A stretch of 64,000 nucleotides of DNA. Origin: Dromiciops gliroides (lineage: Eukaryota; Chordata; Mammalia; Microbiotheria; Microbiotheriidae). Below the pieces are notes generated by a model, which worked only from the letters and a program-made list of their open reading frames with translations, was not told the origin of the DNA and did no database searches. Position 1 is the first letter of the stretch, and the number at the start of each line of letters is the position of its first letter. This document shows, one piece after another, positions 43,165 to 55,119 of this stretch. Both the position numbers and the translations under genes were made by a program. The stretch is taken from assembly GCF_019393635.1 (NCBI RefSeq), contig NC_057861.1, forward strand, positions 304,999,468 through 305,063,467, read 5' to 3'.

Positions 43165-44395
43165 TGGTAAGAAAACTTCCTCAGAATTTATGACCAAACA
43201 AGGATTGTGAGATATAAAATGACCATTTTGATTATATTAAATTAAAAAGATTTTGCACATACAAAGCCCATACAACCAAGATTAAAGAAAAGCAGAAAGC
43301 TAGAAAACTATTTTTACAGCAAATATCTCTGATAAAGACCTCATTTCTCAAATATAGAGAGAATAGAATCAAATTAATCAGAATACAAGTTATTCCCCAA
43401 TTGATAAATGGCCAAAGGATATAAACAGGCAGTTTTCAGATAAAGAAATCACAGATGTCTATGGTCATATGAAAAAATGTTTTAAATTATTATTGATTAG
43501 AAAAATGCAAATTAAAACAACTCTGAGGTACCAACTCAAGCCTACCGGACTGACTCATATGACAGAAAAGGAAAATAATAAATGTTGTAGGGGATGTGGG
43601 AAAATTAGGACACTAATGGAGTTGGTGGAGTTGTGGGTTGATTCAACTATTCTGGAAAGCAAGTTAAACCATGCCCAAAGGGCTATAAAACTGTACATAC
43701 CTTTTGATTCAGCAATACCACTACTAGGTCTGTATCCCAAATAGATAAATAAATAAACAAGCTAATTAATTAATTGGAAAAGGACCTTTTTGTACAAAAA
43801 TATTTATAGCAGCTTTTTTGTGGTACCAAAGAATTGGAAATTGGGGGGATGCCTATCAATTGGGGAATGGCTGAACAAGTTGTAGCATATGAATATAATG
43901 AAATAATATCATCTATAAGAAATGATGAGCAGGTAGATTTCAGAAGAACCTGGAAACATTTACATGAACTGATACTGAGTGAAGTGAGTAGAACCAGAAC
44001 ATTGTACACAGCAATATATACAATGACCAATTGTGAATGACTTAGCTGTTCTCAGCAATATGAGACAAGACAATTCCAAAAAACTCATGATGAAAAATGC
44101 TATCCACATCCAGGGAAAGAACTGATAGAGTCCGAATGCAGATTAAAGAATACTATTTTTCACTTTATTTTTTATAGTTTTTCTTTTGGTCTGTTTCTTC
44201 TGTCACAACATGACTAATATGGAAATATGTTTTACATGATTGCACATATATAACCTATATCAAATTCCTTACCACATAAGGGAAGAGGCAGGTTGGGGGG
44301 AGGGGAATAAAATTTGGAACTCAAAATTTTTAAAAATGAATGTTAAAAATTGTCTTTACATGTAATTGGAAAAAAATAAAATACTATTCTTAAAA
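43165..44395 (+). repeat. L1 3' end, about 1.2 kb
   Basis: Longest L1 piece here. The frame at 43469-43744 encodes LIRKMQIKTTLRYQLKPTGL, CCRGCGKIRTL and FDSAIPLLGLYPK, the L1 ORF2 C-terminal segment including its CxxC-like cysteines. The next frame encodes the GMAEQVVAYEYNE-equivalent of GEWLNKLWYVxEYY. It ends with the G-rich 3'UTR and A-rich tail at about 44395. Several frameshifts make it inactive. Confidence 0.9.
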
Positions 44396-44419
44396 AATCC
44401 TCCACTAATGTAAATAGGC

Positions 44420-44670
44420 AGGGCAGTCAGATAGTACAGTGGATAGAATGCTGGGCCTGGAGTCAGGAAGACCTGAGTTCAAAGCTGATCTTATACACTT
44501 ACTAGTTATATGACCCTGGGCAAGTCACTTACCCCTTTCTGCCTTAGTTCCTCTTCTGTAATATAGGCTAAAGAAGGAAATGGCAAACCACTCCAGTATC
44601 TTTGCCAAGAAAATCCCAAATGGGATCACAAAGAGACAGAAATGAAAAACAACTGAACAACCCAATTGTT
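44420..44670 (+). repeat. MAR1/MIR_Mars-type SINE
   Basis: Sense copy: ggcctggagtcaggaagacc, tttgccaagaaaatccc, atgggatcacaaagagac. Confidence 0.87.
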
Positions 44671-44982
44671 CTATCGAGGACTTATACAGTATTTGACACA
44701 TAGGAAGTACATCATAAGGCTTGTTGACTTGACCACATGACTTCTTGGTCAAAATTAATCTCTCGGAATCTTAGTTTCCTCATATGTAAAATGATGAGGG
44801 TTGCAGTGGAGGACTTACAGGATTCCTTCCTGCTCAAACATTCTCTGAACTACTGCTGATGCGTATACTTTGCTACCTCCAGCCCTCTGGGTATAAGGCA
44901 GTAGTAGGGTAGGACCAAGTCAGATTATGGAGGCCTTAAATGCTAATCTTGCTGGACTGATCAATCAAGAAACTTGGATTCT

Positions 44983-45124
44983 GGGGCAGCTAGATGGCAC
45001 AGTGGATAGAGCACTGGCAATGGAGTCAGGAGGACCTGAGTTCAAATCCAGCTTCAGATACTTAACACTAGCTGTGTGACCCTGGGCAAATCACTTAACC
45101 CCAATTGCCTCATACACACAAAAA
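44983..45124 (+). repeat. WSINE1-like SINE inside MIR
   Basis: Perfect 16-bp target-site duplication, aagaaacttggattct at 44967-44982 and 45125-45140. MIR text continues to about 45240 (gaccttaggcaaatcactt). Confidence 0.95.
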
Positions 45125-45324
45125 AAGAAACTTGGATTCTGCAATTTACCATCTTATATGACCTTAGGCAAATCACTTAACCATGTAGAACTTCAGATTC
45201 CTTATCTGTGAAATGAGGGGATTGAACCTGGTGTTGTCTGATGATCTTTTGCTCCAAAGGCAAGCTTGTGATCAAAATGAATTTATTTCACTACTGCTAT
45301 TTTTTTCCTGTAAAAAACAATTCA

Positions 45325-45484
45325 CGGGGGCAGCTAGGTGGCGCAGTAGATAAAGCGCTGGTCCTGGATTCAGGAGTACCTGAGTTCATATCTGGCCTCA
45401 GACACTTGACACTTACTAGCTGTGTGACCCTGGGCAAGTCACTTAACCATCATTGCCCTGCAAACAAAACAAAACAAAACAAAA
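45325..45484 (+). repeat. WSINE1-like SINE
   Basis: Sense copy with an (AAAAC)n tail. Imperfect flanks aaaacaattcac and aaaaaattcac. Confidence 0.93.
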
Positions 45485-45539
45485 CAAAAAATTCACTTTC
45501 ATTCGATGCTGTTCAATTTGCAAATTGCTAGAAGAGTTC

Positions 45540-46103
45540 TCATTACCAAGTAGCATTTATGATGCAGCTGCATTATCATGATGCCCCAAATTATATGTTT
45601 AGGAGCAGTCACTTTGGGAAGCTCATGCAATTTGCCAACTTTATCAAGGAAGTTTATTATTCCAGTTAATGAATTGGACCTGATGCTCAGTATTATGTCC
45701 TAAGAGGGGGGTGGGGTGGAAAGGTGGGAGGAGGAGGGGTCCAAATGTTAACACTCAGAAGGGCAGCACAAGCTAAATTTGAAATTTCATCACTGACACT
45801 AATGTTCACTGATAGTGTGGTGCTATTGAACTCCTTTTATTTTACTCTTCATTCTTTAAAAAAAAAAAGTCAGTTCCTTTAGTTCTTTTGTATGGAGAAA
45901 GGTAGATTGACCATTAACAGAGGAATATTAGCAGCTAAGTGGAATCTGTGGTAGAGCATTTACAAAGACCATTATCTTTTCCACTGGAGGGCAATCTGTG
46001 CTTATAGTTTATAGAGAAGTTTAATTGCAATGCATTCTTCTCCTCTCTCCCACTTCCCCTCCTTCTTCTTGTAAAACCCTTTAATGCTGCAGGGCAGTCA
46101 TTT

Positions 46104-46141
<38 letters not shown>

Positions 46142-46480
46142 CTCTGACTAAGATGGAAATGCAGCTGGTAAAATGGAAGGGAAGCTCTTCTGTTTTGTTT
46201 TGGTTTTTTACGCATTTACCAGGCTGGTTTATCTACCTTCTTATTCTGGGTACCATGCCTCATTCCCTGTACTTCATGGTTATAAACAGAAACAATACTC
46301 ATCAATTCATTTCACTCTAGGTGCGAATGTCAATTCTGGCACAAACATTTAACTAGCATCAATCAAAGCCTTTTATGTTTCTTTACTGACCTCCAAAGTA
46401 AACACAGCTCTGGAAAACAAATTTTTTTGTTTTCTGTCAAATGCTATCCTAAAACTTAGTTATCGTGAACAGCATGGACA
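45540..46480. promoter_or_regulatory. Candidate conserved non-coding element
   Basis: About 900 bp with no recognised repeat apart from a (CA)n tract at 46107-46140. Holds clustered motif-like words: E-box cagctg at about 45563 and again after the CA tract, several taat/atta words, and an A+T/GC balance unlike its neighbours. Only eye-level evidence of uniqueness; conservation cannot be tested here. Confidence 0.25.
46107..46140. repeat. (CA)n microsatellite
   Basis: About 17 uninterrupted CA units; potentially Z-DNA forming. Confidence 0.97.
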
Positions 46481-46900
46481 GAGCTGGATGGTCTAGTTGG
46501 ACTAAACCATCTAGTCCAACCCTTTTATTTTATAGATGAAGAAACTGAGATCTAGAGAGGTGAAGACCCCTTTTCAAATAAAATTAATGCAACAAGTATC
46601 TATTAAGTGCCTAATATGTGCTGGGTGCTAGAGATACAAAAACAAAAAATGAAATCCTTCCTGATTTCAAGGAGCCTACATTTTCCTGGGGGAAACAACA
46701 TGCATACAGATAGACAAAATTAATGCACAGGAATGATGGTGGAGGTGGGGGAACAGGGAAAGGCCTTGGGTAGGAAGAAATCCTTGAATTGAATCTTGAG
46801 GAGACCTTGGAATTCCAAGAGATGTAGCTGAAGAGGTGAAAGCATTTCAAAGCTAATTAGCATATAGCTGAGATTAGGACTCTAATTTTCTGACTCCCAG
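46480..46900 (-). repeat. THER and L3/CR1-like fragments
   Basis: THER-like start (accatctagtccaaccctt, tagatgaagaaactgag), then CR1-like text (attaagtgcctaatatgtgc, tcaaggagcctacatttt). Confidence 0.55.
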
Positions 46901-47072
46901 CTCTTTCCTACATTACTCAGCCCTTAATCTATATGCATTTTGTTTAGGGAAATGGGAGGGTCCTCTTAATGTCTTCATTAATAATACAGGAAGGGTTTGA
47001 GATTCAGATACTTAGATGGCTCACCATTGGGAGGAATTCACTGCAGGCCAGAAGTTAAAAGTAATCTCATTT

Positions 47073-47217
47073 TGGGGCAGCTAGGTGGCACAGTGGATAG
47101 AGCACTGGATGTGGAGTCAGGAGGACCTGAGTACAAATCCAGTCTCAGATACTTGACACTTACTAGTTGTGTGACCCTGGGCAAGTCACTTAAGTCCAAT
47201 TGCCTCACCAAAAAAAA
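47073..47217 (+). repeat. WSINE1-like SINE
   Basis: 16-bp target-site duplication with one mismatch, aaaagtaatctcattt (47057-47072) and aaaagtaatttcattt (47218-47233). Confidence 0.95.
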
Positions 47218-47234
47218 AAAAGTAATTTCATTTC

Positions 47235-47575
47235 ATTGAGGGAGTGGAGGAAGCCCTTCTACTGTAGATGGCTGTAGGGGGAGGAGGAATCTCCTCACCT
47301 CTGGAATTAGGAGGGATATAAGGACTTGATTCTCTTCCAGAAGCTGGGACTGGAGCTAGAAGAGATATGTTTTCCACCATTTTAATTATTTTCTAATTGG
47401 AAACTGGGATTTCCTTTCCCCATCAAAACAATGAGAAATAATTATACCACATTAGTAATCTTAGTTTTTATTTCACACACAAAATAATTTGACTCAAAAA
47501 AACTGGATGGCATCTTAAATTCACAAACAAGTTTATACAACTTTTTGGTGTAATTTTTAACGTGGGTTCTTCTTC
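47235..47575. other. Unclassified gap
   Basis: No recognised repeat or frame. Confidence 0.35.
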
Positions 47576-47579
47576 AATC

Positions 47580-48000
47580 ATTGATTTAGGGCTTAAAAGG
47601 ACAACCAAGGCTAGGTAATCCAACCTCTTTATTTTCCAGATGAGGAAAATGAAGCCCGGGCAGTTAACGTTAAGTGATTTGACTAAGGTCACATGGGCAG
47701 CAAGCATCCGAATGGGCTATACAGACCCAGGACTTATGACTCCAGACCCATTGCTCTTACCTCTTTATCACACATGGAGTTAGAAAATCTCTTGGAGCTC
47801 AATTCCCCTGGATAAAAGTGCTTAAACAGTTTCTACTTAAACATGCCAAGTTCTGTGCTTGTGTTGCAAAGTAATCTATTCTATTAGGATAACTATAATT
47901 GTTGAGAAGGCTTTTTCTATTCTTTCTTATATTGCATTGAAATCTATCCATCCTCCTGTGATTTTGCCATATTCATCCCATTTCTGCCTCCTGGAGTTAG
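47580..48000 (-). repeat. MIR/THER-type SINE and CR1-like tail
   Basis: THER blocks to about 47770 (attttccagatgaggaaaat, ttaagtgatttgactaagg). Then text related to the repeat at 4741-5150 (agtttctacttaaacatgcc-like). Confidence 0.55.
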
Positions 48001-48605
48001 AATATGTGGGGTGAGCAGCAAGGAGGAAGGACCAGTAATCTCTCCTCCCCAACTGCGTCTTTCCCCACCTTTCACTGGGGTGTTAGAACACCAGCCTCAT
48101 CTAGATGGCAATGAGAGGTGAGTACCAGCCTTAAAACTATAGTACACTCTACACACAAACATTTTAAAAATGCCAAATTTGAATTCCATGGATGGAAGTT
48201 AAAGTGATTTAAATTTAAAAAAAAGAAGTTGAAAACATAGAAGACCACTAAAATAAAGATGGTAGGGGTTGTGAAGAAAAAGTCAGTGATGAAAATGTTA
48301 ACTGTCTGACTTCGAACAAGTCACTTCCATTGTTTGGATTTCAGTTTTGCTACCTATAAAATGACATCCATGATACTGTTTTTCCTCAAATATTTTGATA
48401 CTTGCTTTTCAATATAATCATTTTCCTTTGTAAAATATGTATTCAAGTTTATGTATTTTATGTTTAAAAACATTATTTTGAGAAAGAGTCCATAGGCTTC
48501 ACTAGATTTCCAAAGGAATCCATGACATAGAAGAGGTTAACAATTCCTGGATTAGGTGACTTTTAAGGTCCTTATCACCTCTACAATTTTTCAATTCTAT
48601 GATCA
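48000..48605. other. Mostly unclassified, MIR traces
   Basis: A sense MIR seems split: tgacttcgaacaagtcactt, tacctataaaatgac, then ggtgacttttaaggtcc after a gap of about 170 bp. Confidence 0.4.
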
Positions 48606-48609
48606 TATA

Positions 48610-49095
48610 TGTGAGAAAATGGGTAGTTGTCTCCTCTCAATGAGGATATAACAGTCAATCATACTTCTCCTGACCTGTTTGTAGGACAATGGTCTCAGAT
48701 ACCCTTCTCCCGCTCAGGCTAACAAAATCACATGGTTCAAGGAGCCCTGGTCTCAGTAAGGTCCACTCCGGAGCTGTGTCCATATAAGGAAATATAAGGT
48801 GCACTACTGAGTTATGCCCATACAAGGAAGAGGGGTGGGAATACTGCATTCTGATTAGCTAGTTTTTGTGTGTAGATTGTAACCCTTGGGTAATCAGACC
48901 AATGATGAAAAAGGGGAGGGTCCATTCGCGTTAGGGACTAGGGTATAAAACAGGGCCTGTGAGCCCCCTTTCTTGGCACCCACTAGCTGCACACTAGGGT
49001 GCCTCCTTCTCACAAGAAGGAAATAAAAGAGCCTTTGTCATATCTCTGCTGAAATCCTGAGAATTATTGAGAAGAGGATTGTTTTTCCCCTCACA
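48610..49095 (+). mobile_element. Solo ERV LTR (family B), 486 bp
   Basis: Inverted termini TGTGAG at 48610 and CTCACA at 49090-49095. TATA box tataaaa at 48944-48950. AATAAA at 49022-49027, about 75 bp downstream, followed by a gt-rich segment. Flanking tata on both sides fits a 4-bp target duplication, as for class I (gammaretrovirus-like) ERVs, although the site is low-complexity. No internal viral genes remain. U3/R/U5 organisation on the + strand is clear. Confidence 0.85.
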
Positions 49096-49269
49096 TATAT
49101 GATTAGTAAAAACAGAAGGGCTATATTAATAATTCACAAGGAAGAAAAGAGACTTATCCTTTAGGCAAATCATTATTGGAAAACCTATCTTATTGTATAG
49201 GGACTGTGATTTCAGTGTGGGAACTCCCTCCACCAATGGAGATTTCATTCTATGAATTGGCAGAAGTAA

Positions 49270-49525
49270 TAGTGAATATAATAATAGTGTAGTGGGACAG
49301 CAAGGTAGATAGAATGTCAGGCCTGGAGTCATCTTTCTGAGTTCTAATCTAGCCTCAGACACTTAGTGGCTGTGTGGCCCTGGGCAAGTTACTTACCTCT
49401 GTTTGCCTTACTTTCCTCATCTGTAAAATGGAGAATGAAATAGCAAACCACTCCAGTACCTTTGCCAAGAAAACCCCAAACAGGGGTCATGAAGTCAGAC
49501 ACAACTGGACAATAACAGAAAAATT
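49270..49525 (+). repeat. MAR1/MIR_Mars-type SINE
   Basis: Sense copy with ttagtggctgtgtggccctg, tttgccaagaaaacccc and ggggtcatgaagtcag. Confidence 0.87.
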
Positions 49526-49799
49526 GATGTTGCTTGAGGCTCTCAGAACTTGTGAGTTGCCCATGGTCATATAGTTCATTAGTATCCATAGCAATTTGGG
49601 ATTTGCATCCACTTCATCCCCATTCTAAGACAAACACTCCATCCCCTACCTGGAAGGCTGCTTCTCCAATGATCATATATAGATATGTATGGGAGACCAC
49701 CCAACTGGCCTTGTGCTCTAAATTCCAAGCAGTTAACTTAGGAAAGAAGCTTCTGGATACAAAATCTCTAATTTTCTTGTTATATTTAACTTAATTGTT

Positions 49800-50350
49800 G
49801 AGTTTTTTTATTCCTATTACATTGTGAATCAAACAGTTTGCCTCTTAAATTAATGCTGGATCAAATCTCTTGCAAAGAAAAGAAAGAAGCCAAACAAAAA
49901 CTGTTCTGAATTTATCAGTCATTTCCTGCAGGATAAATGGAGTCTAATGTTTCTTGCCTAGAGTTTTTTTTTTTAATCATTAATCTTGTAAAACTTCCAT
50001 TTGGGGAGTCAAGTTTCTAATGGTCTTACCTCCATTTGAGCAATGTGACTCCTTTCCTATTGTTCTAGCCTTGGAGAGAAGATGAAGGAAGAAGCAAGAA
50101 GCATAAAGGCAGGTGTGTCTTATTTGCACTTGACCTCATAAATCTTCAATTTAGCCTTTCCCACCTGCTGTTATCAGCACTTTCAGGGAAGGGGGGGGGG
50201 TGGCAGGGGCCTGTCACAACAATGGAGGCATTCAGGATGCCTGGTCTGAAATCTAGTGAATGGAAAGCCACATTTCATTGAAACAATTTTCCAATGTTTT
50301 CCATCCAGAGGATGAAAAAAAATATCTTCATAGAAATTGGTCTTTTCTAA
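49800..50350. promoter_or_regulatory. Candidate conserved non-coding element
   Basis: About 550 bp without recognised repeats. Contains E-box cacctg (50162-50167), ttatcag (a GATA site on the minus strand, 50171-50177) and aacaatgg (SOX-like, 50218-50225) within 65 bp, next to a 10-G run (50191-50200). Regulatory role is inference only. Confidence 0.28.
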
Positions 50351-50379
50351 CATCCTAACATTTACAAAGGCAGGGTTAC

Positions 50380-50690
50380 CTGGTGAAAAGCCACATTGGG
50401 CTAAAAGTCAAGGCAGTGACCATGAACCAGATGTCTGATACTACATCAGAAGAACAACCTCTCTTACTAGCTGTGTGACCTTGGGCAAGTCACTTAACCC
50501 TCATTGCCCTGCAAAAAAAAAATACCACACCAAAAAACCACAAAACAAAACACCCAAAGAACCAAAAAACAAACAAAACAAAACAACAAAAAAAGAAAAT
50601 CTGTGCCTCTGTTTCCTCAACCGTAAAATGGGTACTGTAATCACTACCTTACAGGGTAGTTTCCAAGATAAAAGTATATCTGTGTAGTGT
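50380..50690 (+). repeat. MIR carrying a WSINE1-like tail half
   Basis: MIR-like left text, then the WSINE1 core and tail (ttactagctgtgtgacc, tcattgccctgc, long A/C-rich tail), then MIR right text (tctgtgcctctgtttcctc, aaaatgggtactg). The WSINE1 head is absent, so this is a truncated insertion at the equivalent core position or a recombinant. Confidence 0.6.
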
Positions 50691-50699
50691 GTATTACAC

Positions 50700-51600
50700 A
50701 TGTGTTACATATGTATATGTATATGTACATATACATACATACATACATATCCCTTCTTAGTTCACTCTCCCGACCTTCATTGGCACAGTAACAAGCTGGT
50801 CCCTAGAGGGTGGCTGATTACATCTCCCCTCATGGATCTGGGAGTAACCTTAAGAGACTGAGCTTATTATAATATATTAGTATATAATATGAATATCAGA
50901 ATGTTATTAATCATAAGCCCCCACCAGTGTGCTCCTTATTAACAATTATGCCAGTCAGATTTAATTGACTTTTAGATTTACTGAGAAGATATGGTATTAA
51001 AAGTTGGTACAAAGACATTCCCGCCCCACCCCAACCAGGTACATATTCTCCCCTTGTACAAACAAGGTCTGTGGGGAGATTGGGCTTGAATTAAAGAGTA
51101 CAGTGGTAGGGATGAGAAATTGCAAAGGGCTACCCTAACTCCTGGCTCTGGAGGTCCTTATCTTTCCATGGAATACTCATGAAATTTCTCTCTATTGTAG
51201 CTCTTTGCTGGGCTCTGTGGTTTGATGCCTTTCAAAGGTCTAGCCAGCACTTATCTCCATCACAAAGATCACATCCCCTGAATACTTTTGTGCTTGTCTT
51301 TTGCATATCCTTCTGTAGATAGTACTATCAGGCACCAATGTTCTTATGGATATTATGATCATGTCTGATTAATGGTGGGACCTCTGAGTCTCCCAAACAT
51401 ACCAACTTTCTTGTCCACTCCCATCTTAGAACTCTCATTCCCTCAAATCAGGAAATAATGAACAGAAAAAGACAAAGGTGACTATGTGTTCATAACCCTC
51501 AAGGCTGGGTGGGAGGCAAGGTTGGTGACTTTCTCCTACTCAAATTTTTGGGAGGCAGTACAAAGTAATCTTGCTACCTTTTAGCCACAAGGAAAAATAC
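50700..51600. other. Unclassified stretch
   Basis: A short (TA)/(CATA) run at about 50705-50750, then about 850 bp with no recognised repeat or frame. Confidence 0.35.
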
Positions 51601-51618
51601 TGAGAGATGGGTGGATCA

Positions 51619-51627
<9 letters not shown>

Positions 51628-51686
<59 letters not shown>
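51628..51686. repeat. (CT)n microsatellite
   Basis: About 29 CT units. Confidence 0.97.
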
Positions 51687-51689
<3 letters not shown>

Positions 51690-52160
51690 CTTCTGTATAC
51701 TCAGTTTTGGCTCTGCAACTGATGAATCATCAGTTATTCTAGCCTTGAAGTCAAAATTAAAAAGGGTTTCATCATCATGTAACAACCCCTGAGTCATTGT
51801 TGCCAGAAACCAGCTCCCCTCAAGTTTCCCCCTGGTCACATAGACTAAAACAAAAAGAGGAATATGTGAAGAATTGCTTCCCTTAATATAAGTATGCCTA
51901 TATGTGTATGCATGTACCTACATATTTGTCACACAAATACAATGTATGTATAATTACCTTCATTTGACCAATGACACTTTAATTCTTTATTAAACTTAAT
52001 GAACTTAAAAACTCATAAATTAACATTTTCACATACAAAAGAGGAGAAAAAAACAGATTACACATGAAACATGAATTTCTGTTATGCACAGCTTGTTTTT
52101 TAAAATTAGTATATAACAAATTCAACAGTATTTCAAAAGTGTTCCCACTTATCTGTTCTC
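51690..52160. other. Unclassified gap
   Basis: No recognised family or frame. Confidence 0.35.
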
Positions 52161-52175
52161 TTCTATGTATTTTTT

Positions 52176-52317
52176 TTTTTTGGTGAGGCAATTGGACTTA
52201 AGTGACTTGCCCAGGGTCACATAGCTAGTAAGTGTTAAGTGTCTGAGGCCAGATTTGAACTCAGGTACTCCTGATTCCAGGACCAGTGCTCTATCCACTG
52301 CACCACCTAGCTGCCCC
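52176..52317 (-). repeat. WSINE1-like SINE
   Basis: Perfect 15-bp target-site duplication, ttctatgtatttttt at 52161-52175 and 52318-52332. Confidence 0.96.
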
Positions 52318-52349
52318 TTCTATGTATTTTTTAAATGCTCCAGTGATTC

Positions 52350-52418
52350 ACTTTTCTTTCTTTCTCTTCCTTCCTTCCTTCCTCCCTCCCTCTCTCTCTT
52401 TCTCTTCTTTCTTTCCTT

Positions 52419-52481
<63 letters not shown>

Positions 52482-52482
52482 C
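52350..52482. repeat. Compound pyrimidine microsatellite
   Basis: (TTCC)n and (CTCC)n blocks followed by a pure (CT)n run of about 55 bp. Confidence 0.95.
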
Positions 52483-52689
52483 TTGATAACCTTTTTCTAG
52501 TTCCCTGCCCTTGATGGGGTTGAAAAGGAAAACAATCTTTGAAACAAGTAGGAGGAGTCAACAAAATAAACCTCCACATTCACCATATCCAAAAAATATG
52601 TATCTCCTGTGACTTGATTTCATCACCTCTGTTTCATGGTATCTTCTCTTCATCCCTTTGGAGTCGTGTTGGTCATTGAAGTGACAAGA

Positions 52690-52985
52690 CTGTTAAGCCT
52701 TATAAAGTTGTTTTTAGTTATAATTTTCCTTTAAAGTGTTGTTGCTGCATAAATTGTTCTCTGCACTTTGTTCACTTCAAACTGTATCAGTTCACACAAG
52801 TCTATATAGGTTTCTCTGAAATATTCCTTTCTTCATTTCTTAAAGGTACACTATTATTCTGCCACATTTATGTACTGTAACTTGTTTAGTTATTGCCCAA
52901 TTGGTAACACCTTTGTTCCAAATCTTTACTGTAACAAAAAATAGCTGATAAAAATTTTACATATGTGTGCCATCACTGACACTTT
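52690..52985 (-). repeat. L1 3' fragment, antisense
   Basis: Blocks ttctctgcactttgttcac, tatcagttcacacaagtc, tattattctgccacattta and cccaattggtaacacc resemble the reversed L1 ORF2 end. Confidence 0.6.
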
Positions 52986-53023
52986 GAACATATTATTTTA
53001 AATTCTTTTAACTACTATTTTTA

Positions 53024-53192
53024 TTGTTGTTGTTTTTGTGGGGGGGGGTTGGGGGGGGCAGTACAATGGGGGTTAAGTGACTTGCCCAGGGTCACACAGC
53101 TAGTAAGTGTCAAGTGTCTGAGGTCAAATTTGAACTCAGGTCCTCCTGAATCCAGGGCTGGTACTTTATCCACTGTGCCACCTAGCTGCCCC
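53024..53192 (-). repeat. WSINE1-like SINE with G-rich tail side
   Basis: Perfect 15-bp target-site duplication, taactactattttta at 53009-53023 and 53193-53207. Between the left duplication and the body is a T/G-rich stretch with two G-runs of 9 and 8. On the SINE strand its tail is therefore C-rich, then A/C-rich. Confidence 0.93.
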
Positions 53193-53359
53193 TAACTACT
53201 ATTTTTAAAGTTACTTTTAATTCACTATGACTTTACATTATTACACTAAACAACCTCAGATGGTAGCTCCTAAAACTATTCAAATATTTCTTTAAAAATT
53301 TTTTAATCAGAAACTTAACATTAATTTGTATAAGCAATTAAAATTGGTAATTATTGCAA

Positions 53360-54770
53360 GACAAGATGGTAGAGATTATTTTTCTGAGCTCTTCCAAAAT
53401 ACTTCTCTAAACAACTTTTAAAAGGGTGTCAAACTGAATTTTGAGTGAGGTAACTAACAAAAAGACACAATGGATCATTTTTCCAGGTCAGGGAAGCTTA
53501 GGAAGACAGAAAAAAAAAAGATTTACAGACACTGGGGTGGGGGCTAGCTTCATCAGCAATAGCAATGGCAGCATTAGGAGCACTCAGCACCTATGGATGA
53601 GAGAAATAAAAAACTTGTCAGAAAGAAATTATAGGAGACCCCTGTGATAACACTGAACACAGGATCACCATTTGGAAACTCCATTGCCCATCACTAAGTT
53701 CCAGTTCCAGGGCAAAGAAAACAGTTATGGTCTATCTGGATATGGACTAGAGAATAGACCAAGAGGGTCATGATAAGAACTTTTCTCAGATCATATCTCT
53801 TTAGAAGTACTAAAAACTTATAGGCCCCCAAACATAGCTGAGAAAGCAACAGGATATAAAATCAGAAAACCATGCCAGACATCCCTACCACCTCCAGAGG
53901 TAAGTAGAGCCCAATTTTAACATAAAGTTCAATATCAAAAAATAGGTTGGGAAAATGAGCAAACAACAGCAAAAAAAGATTCTGTTAAAAGCTACTATGA
54001 TGATAGGAAATCTCAAGACACAAACTTAGAAGAAGATAACTTGAAAACATCTACAAGCAGATCCTCAAAGAAAAATGCAGACTGGACACAAGCCTAACAA
54101 AAATTCCTAGAAAAACTAAAAAAATGATTTTTCCAAAAGGAAAAAAAAGTATTTAAAAAATAAAATAAACATAGGAGAGGAAAAATGGAGAAAAGTGAGC
54201 ATGATGCAAAAAATTATGAAAAAAAATAATTAATAGCTTGGTAAAAAGTCATAGAAATACTGAAGGACAACTCCTTTAAAATCAGAATTGACCAAATGGT
54301 AAAAGACATATAAAACTTCACTGAAGAAAATAATTCCTTAAAAATTATAATTGATCAAGTGGAAGCTAATGACTCAATTAGATATCAAGACACAACAAAA
54401 CAGTCAAAAGAATGAAAAAATAGAAGAAAGTGTGAAATATCTTATAGAAAAAATAAATGATGTGGGAAATAGATCAACGAGAAATAATTTTAAAATTCTT
54501 GGACTATCTGAAAACTATGATAAAAAAATGAAATGAATGAATGGGAAATTGTCCAGATATCAAATTTGATGCTCAAACACAAGACTCAACAGAAGCATAA
54601 AAATGTAAACATGAAAAGGTAACCATAAGGGAATCAATAAAGTTAAACTGTTTACATTCCCAAATGAAATGATACATATAACCCATAAGAACTTTGTCAT
54701 CATTAGGGCATTTATAAGAGAGTCTACTTAGACAGAGGTCATGGGTGTGAGTCTATTGTGTTGGGGTGAT
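53360..54770 (+). repeat. L1/HAL1-like 5' region and ORF1 remnant
   Basis: Begins with caagatggtagagattattt, a marsupial L1 5' start, followed by a 5'UTR. The frame at 54351-54536 encodes KYLIEKINDVGNRSTRNNFK then ILGLSEN, matching the NRxRRNNxRIxGLPE block of L1 ORF1. Later text (aatcaataaagttaaactg, agacagaggtcatgggtg) has no reverse-transcriptase motif, as in HAL1-type elements. Not intact. Confidence 0.65.
53750..54122 (+). repeat. 373-bp duplication, copy 1
   Basis: Matches 55305-55677 base for base by eye with a constant offset of 1555 and no indel. Lies within the L1/HAL1 5' region. Confidence 0.93.
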
Positions 54771-54779
54771 CTCAAAATT

Positions 54780-55105
54780 AGCAACTATTTACATTTTTAA
54801 ATTTTTCACAAAACTTTTTCAGTCCTTCCCTTCAAGTCACTATCAAGATTTTTTTTTCTGTCCATTTTCATTTACTTTTCCTCATGGGATCATAGTTAAT
54901 GTGTGTTCCTTTTATTTGCTTCTGCCTTTTTGCTTCACAAGTCTTTTCATGTTTCTTTATATTCTTCCTTTTATCAGCCTGATTTACATGATAATATTTA
55001 CTTATATTGACATATCACAAATTATGTAACCAATTCTCTTTTTATGTTGCTTGCAGTTTATTGCAATTATATATAATGCTGGTAAGAAGATATTTAAATA
55101 AATAT
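54780..55105 (-). repeat. T-rich L1-like fragment
   Basis: Text such as cacaaaactttttcagtcc and gcagtttattgcaattata suggests an old antisense LINE. Assignment is weak. Confidence 0.4.
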
Positions 55106-55119
55106 CTCTATCTTTCTCT

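Noticed and set aside
43469..43744. 91-codon frame as a zinc-knuckle gene
   Set aside because: It is the L1 ORF2 C-terminal segment (CRGCG, IPLLGLYPK) within a dead L1.
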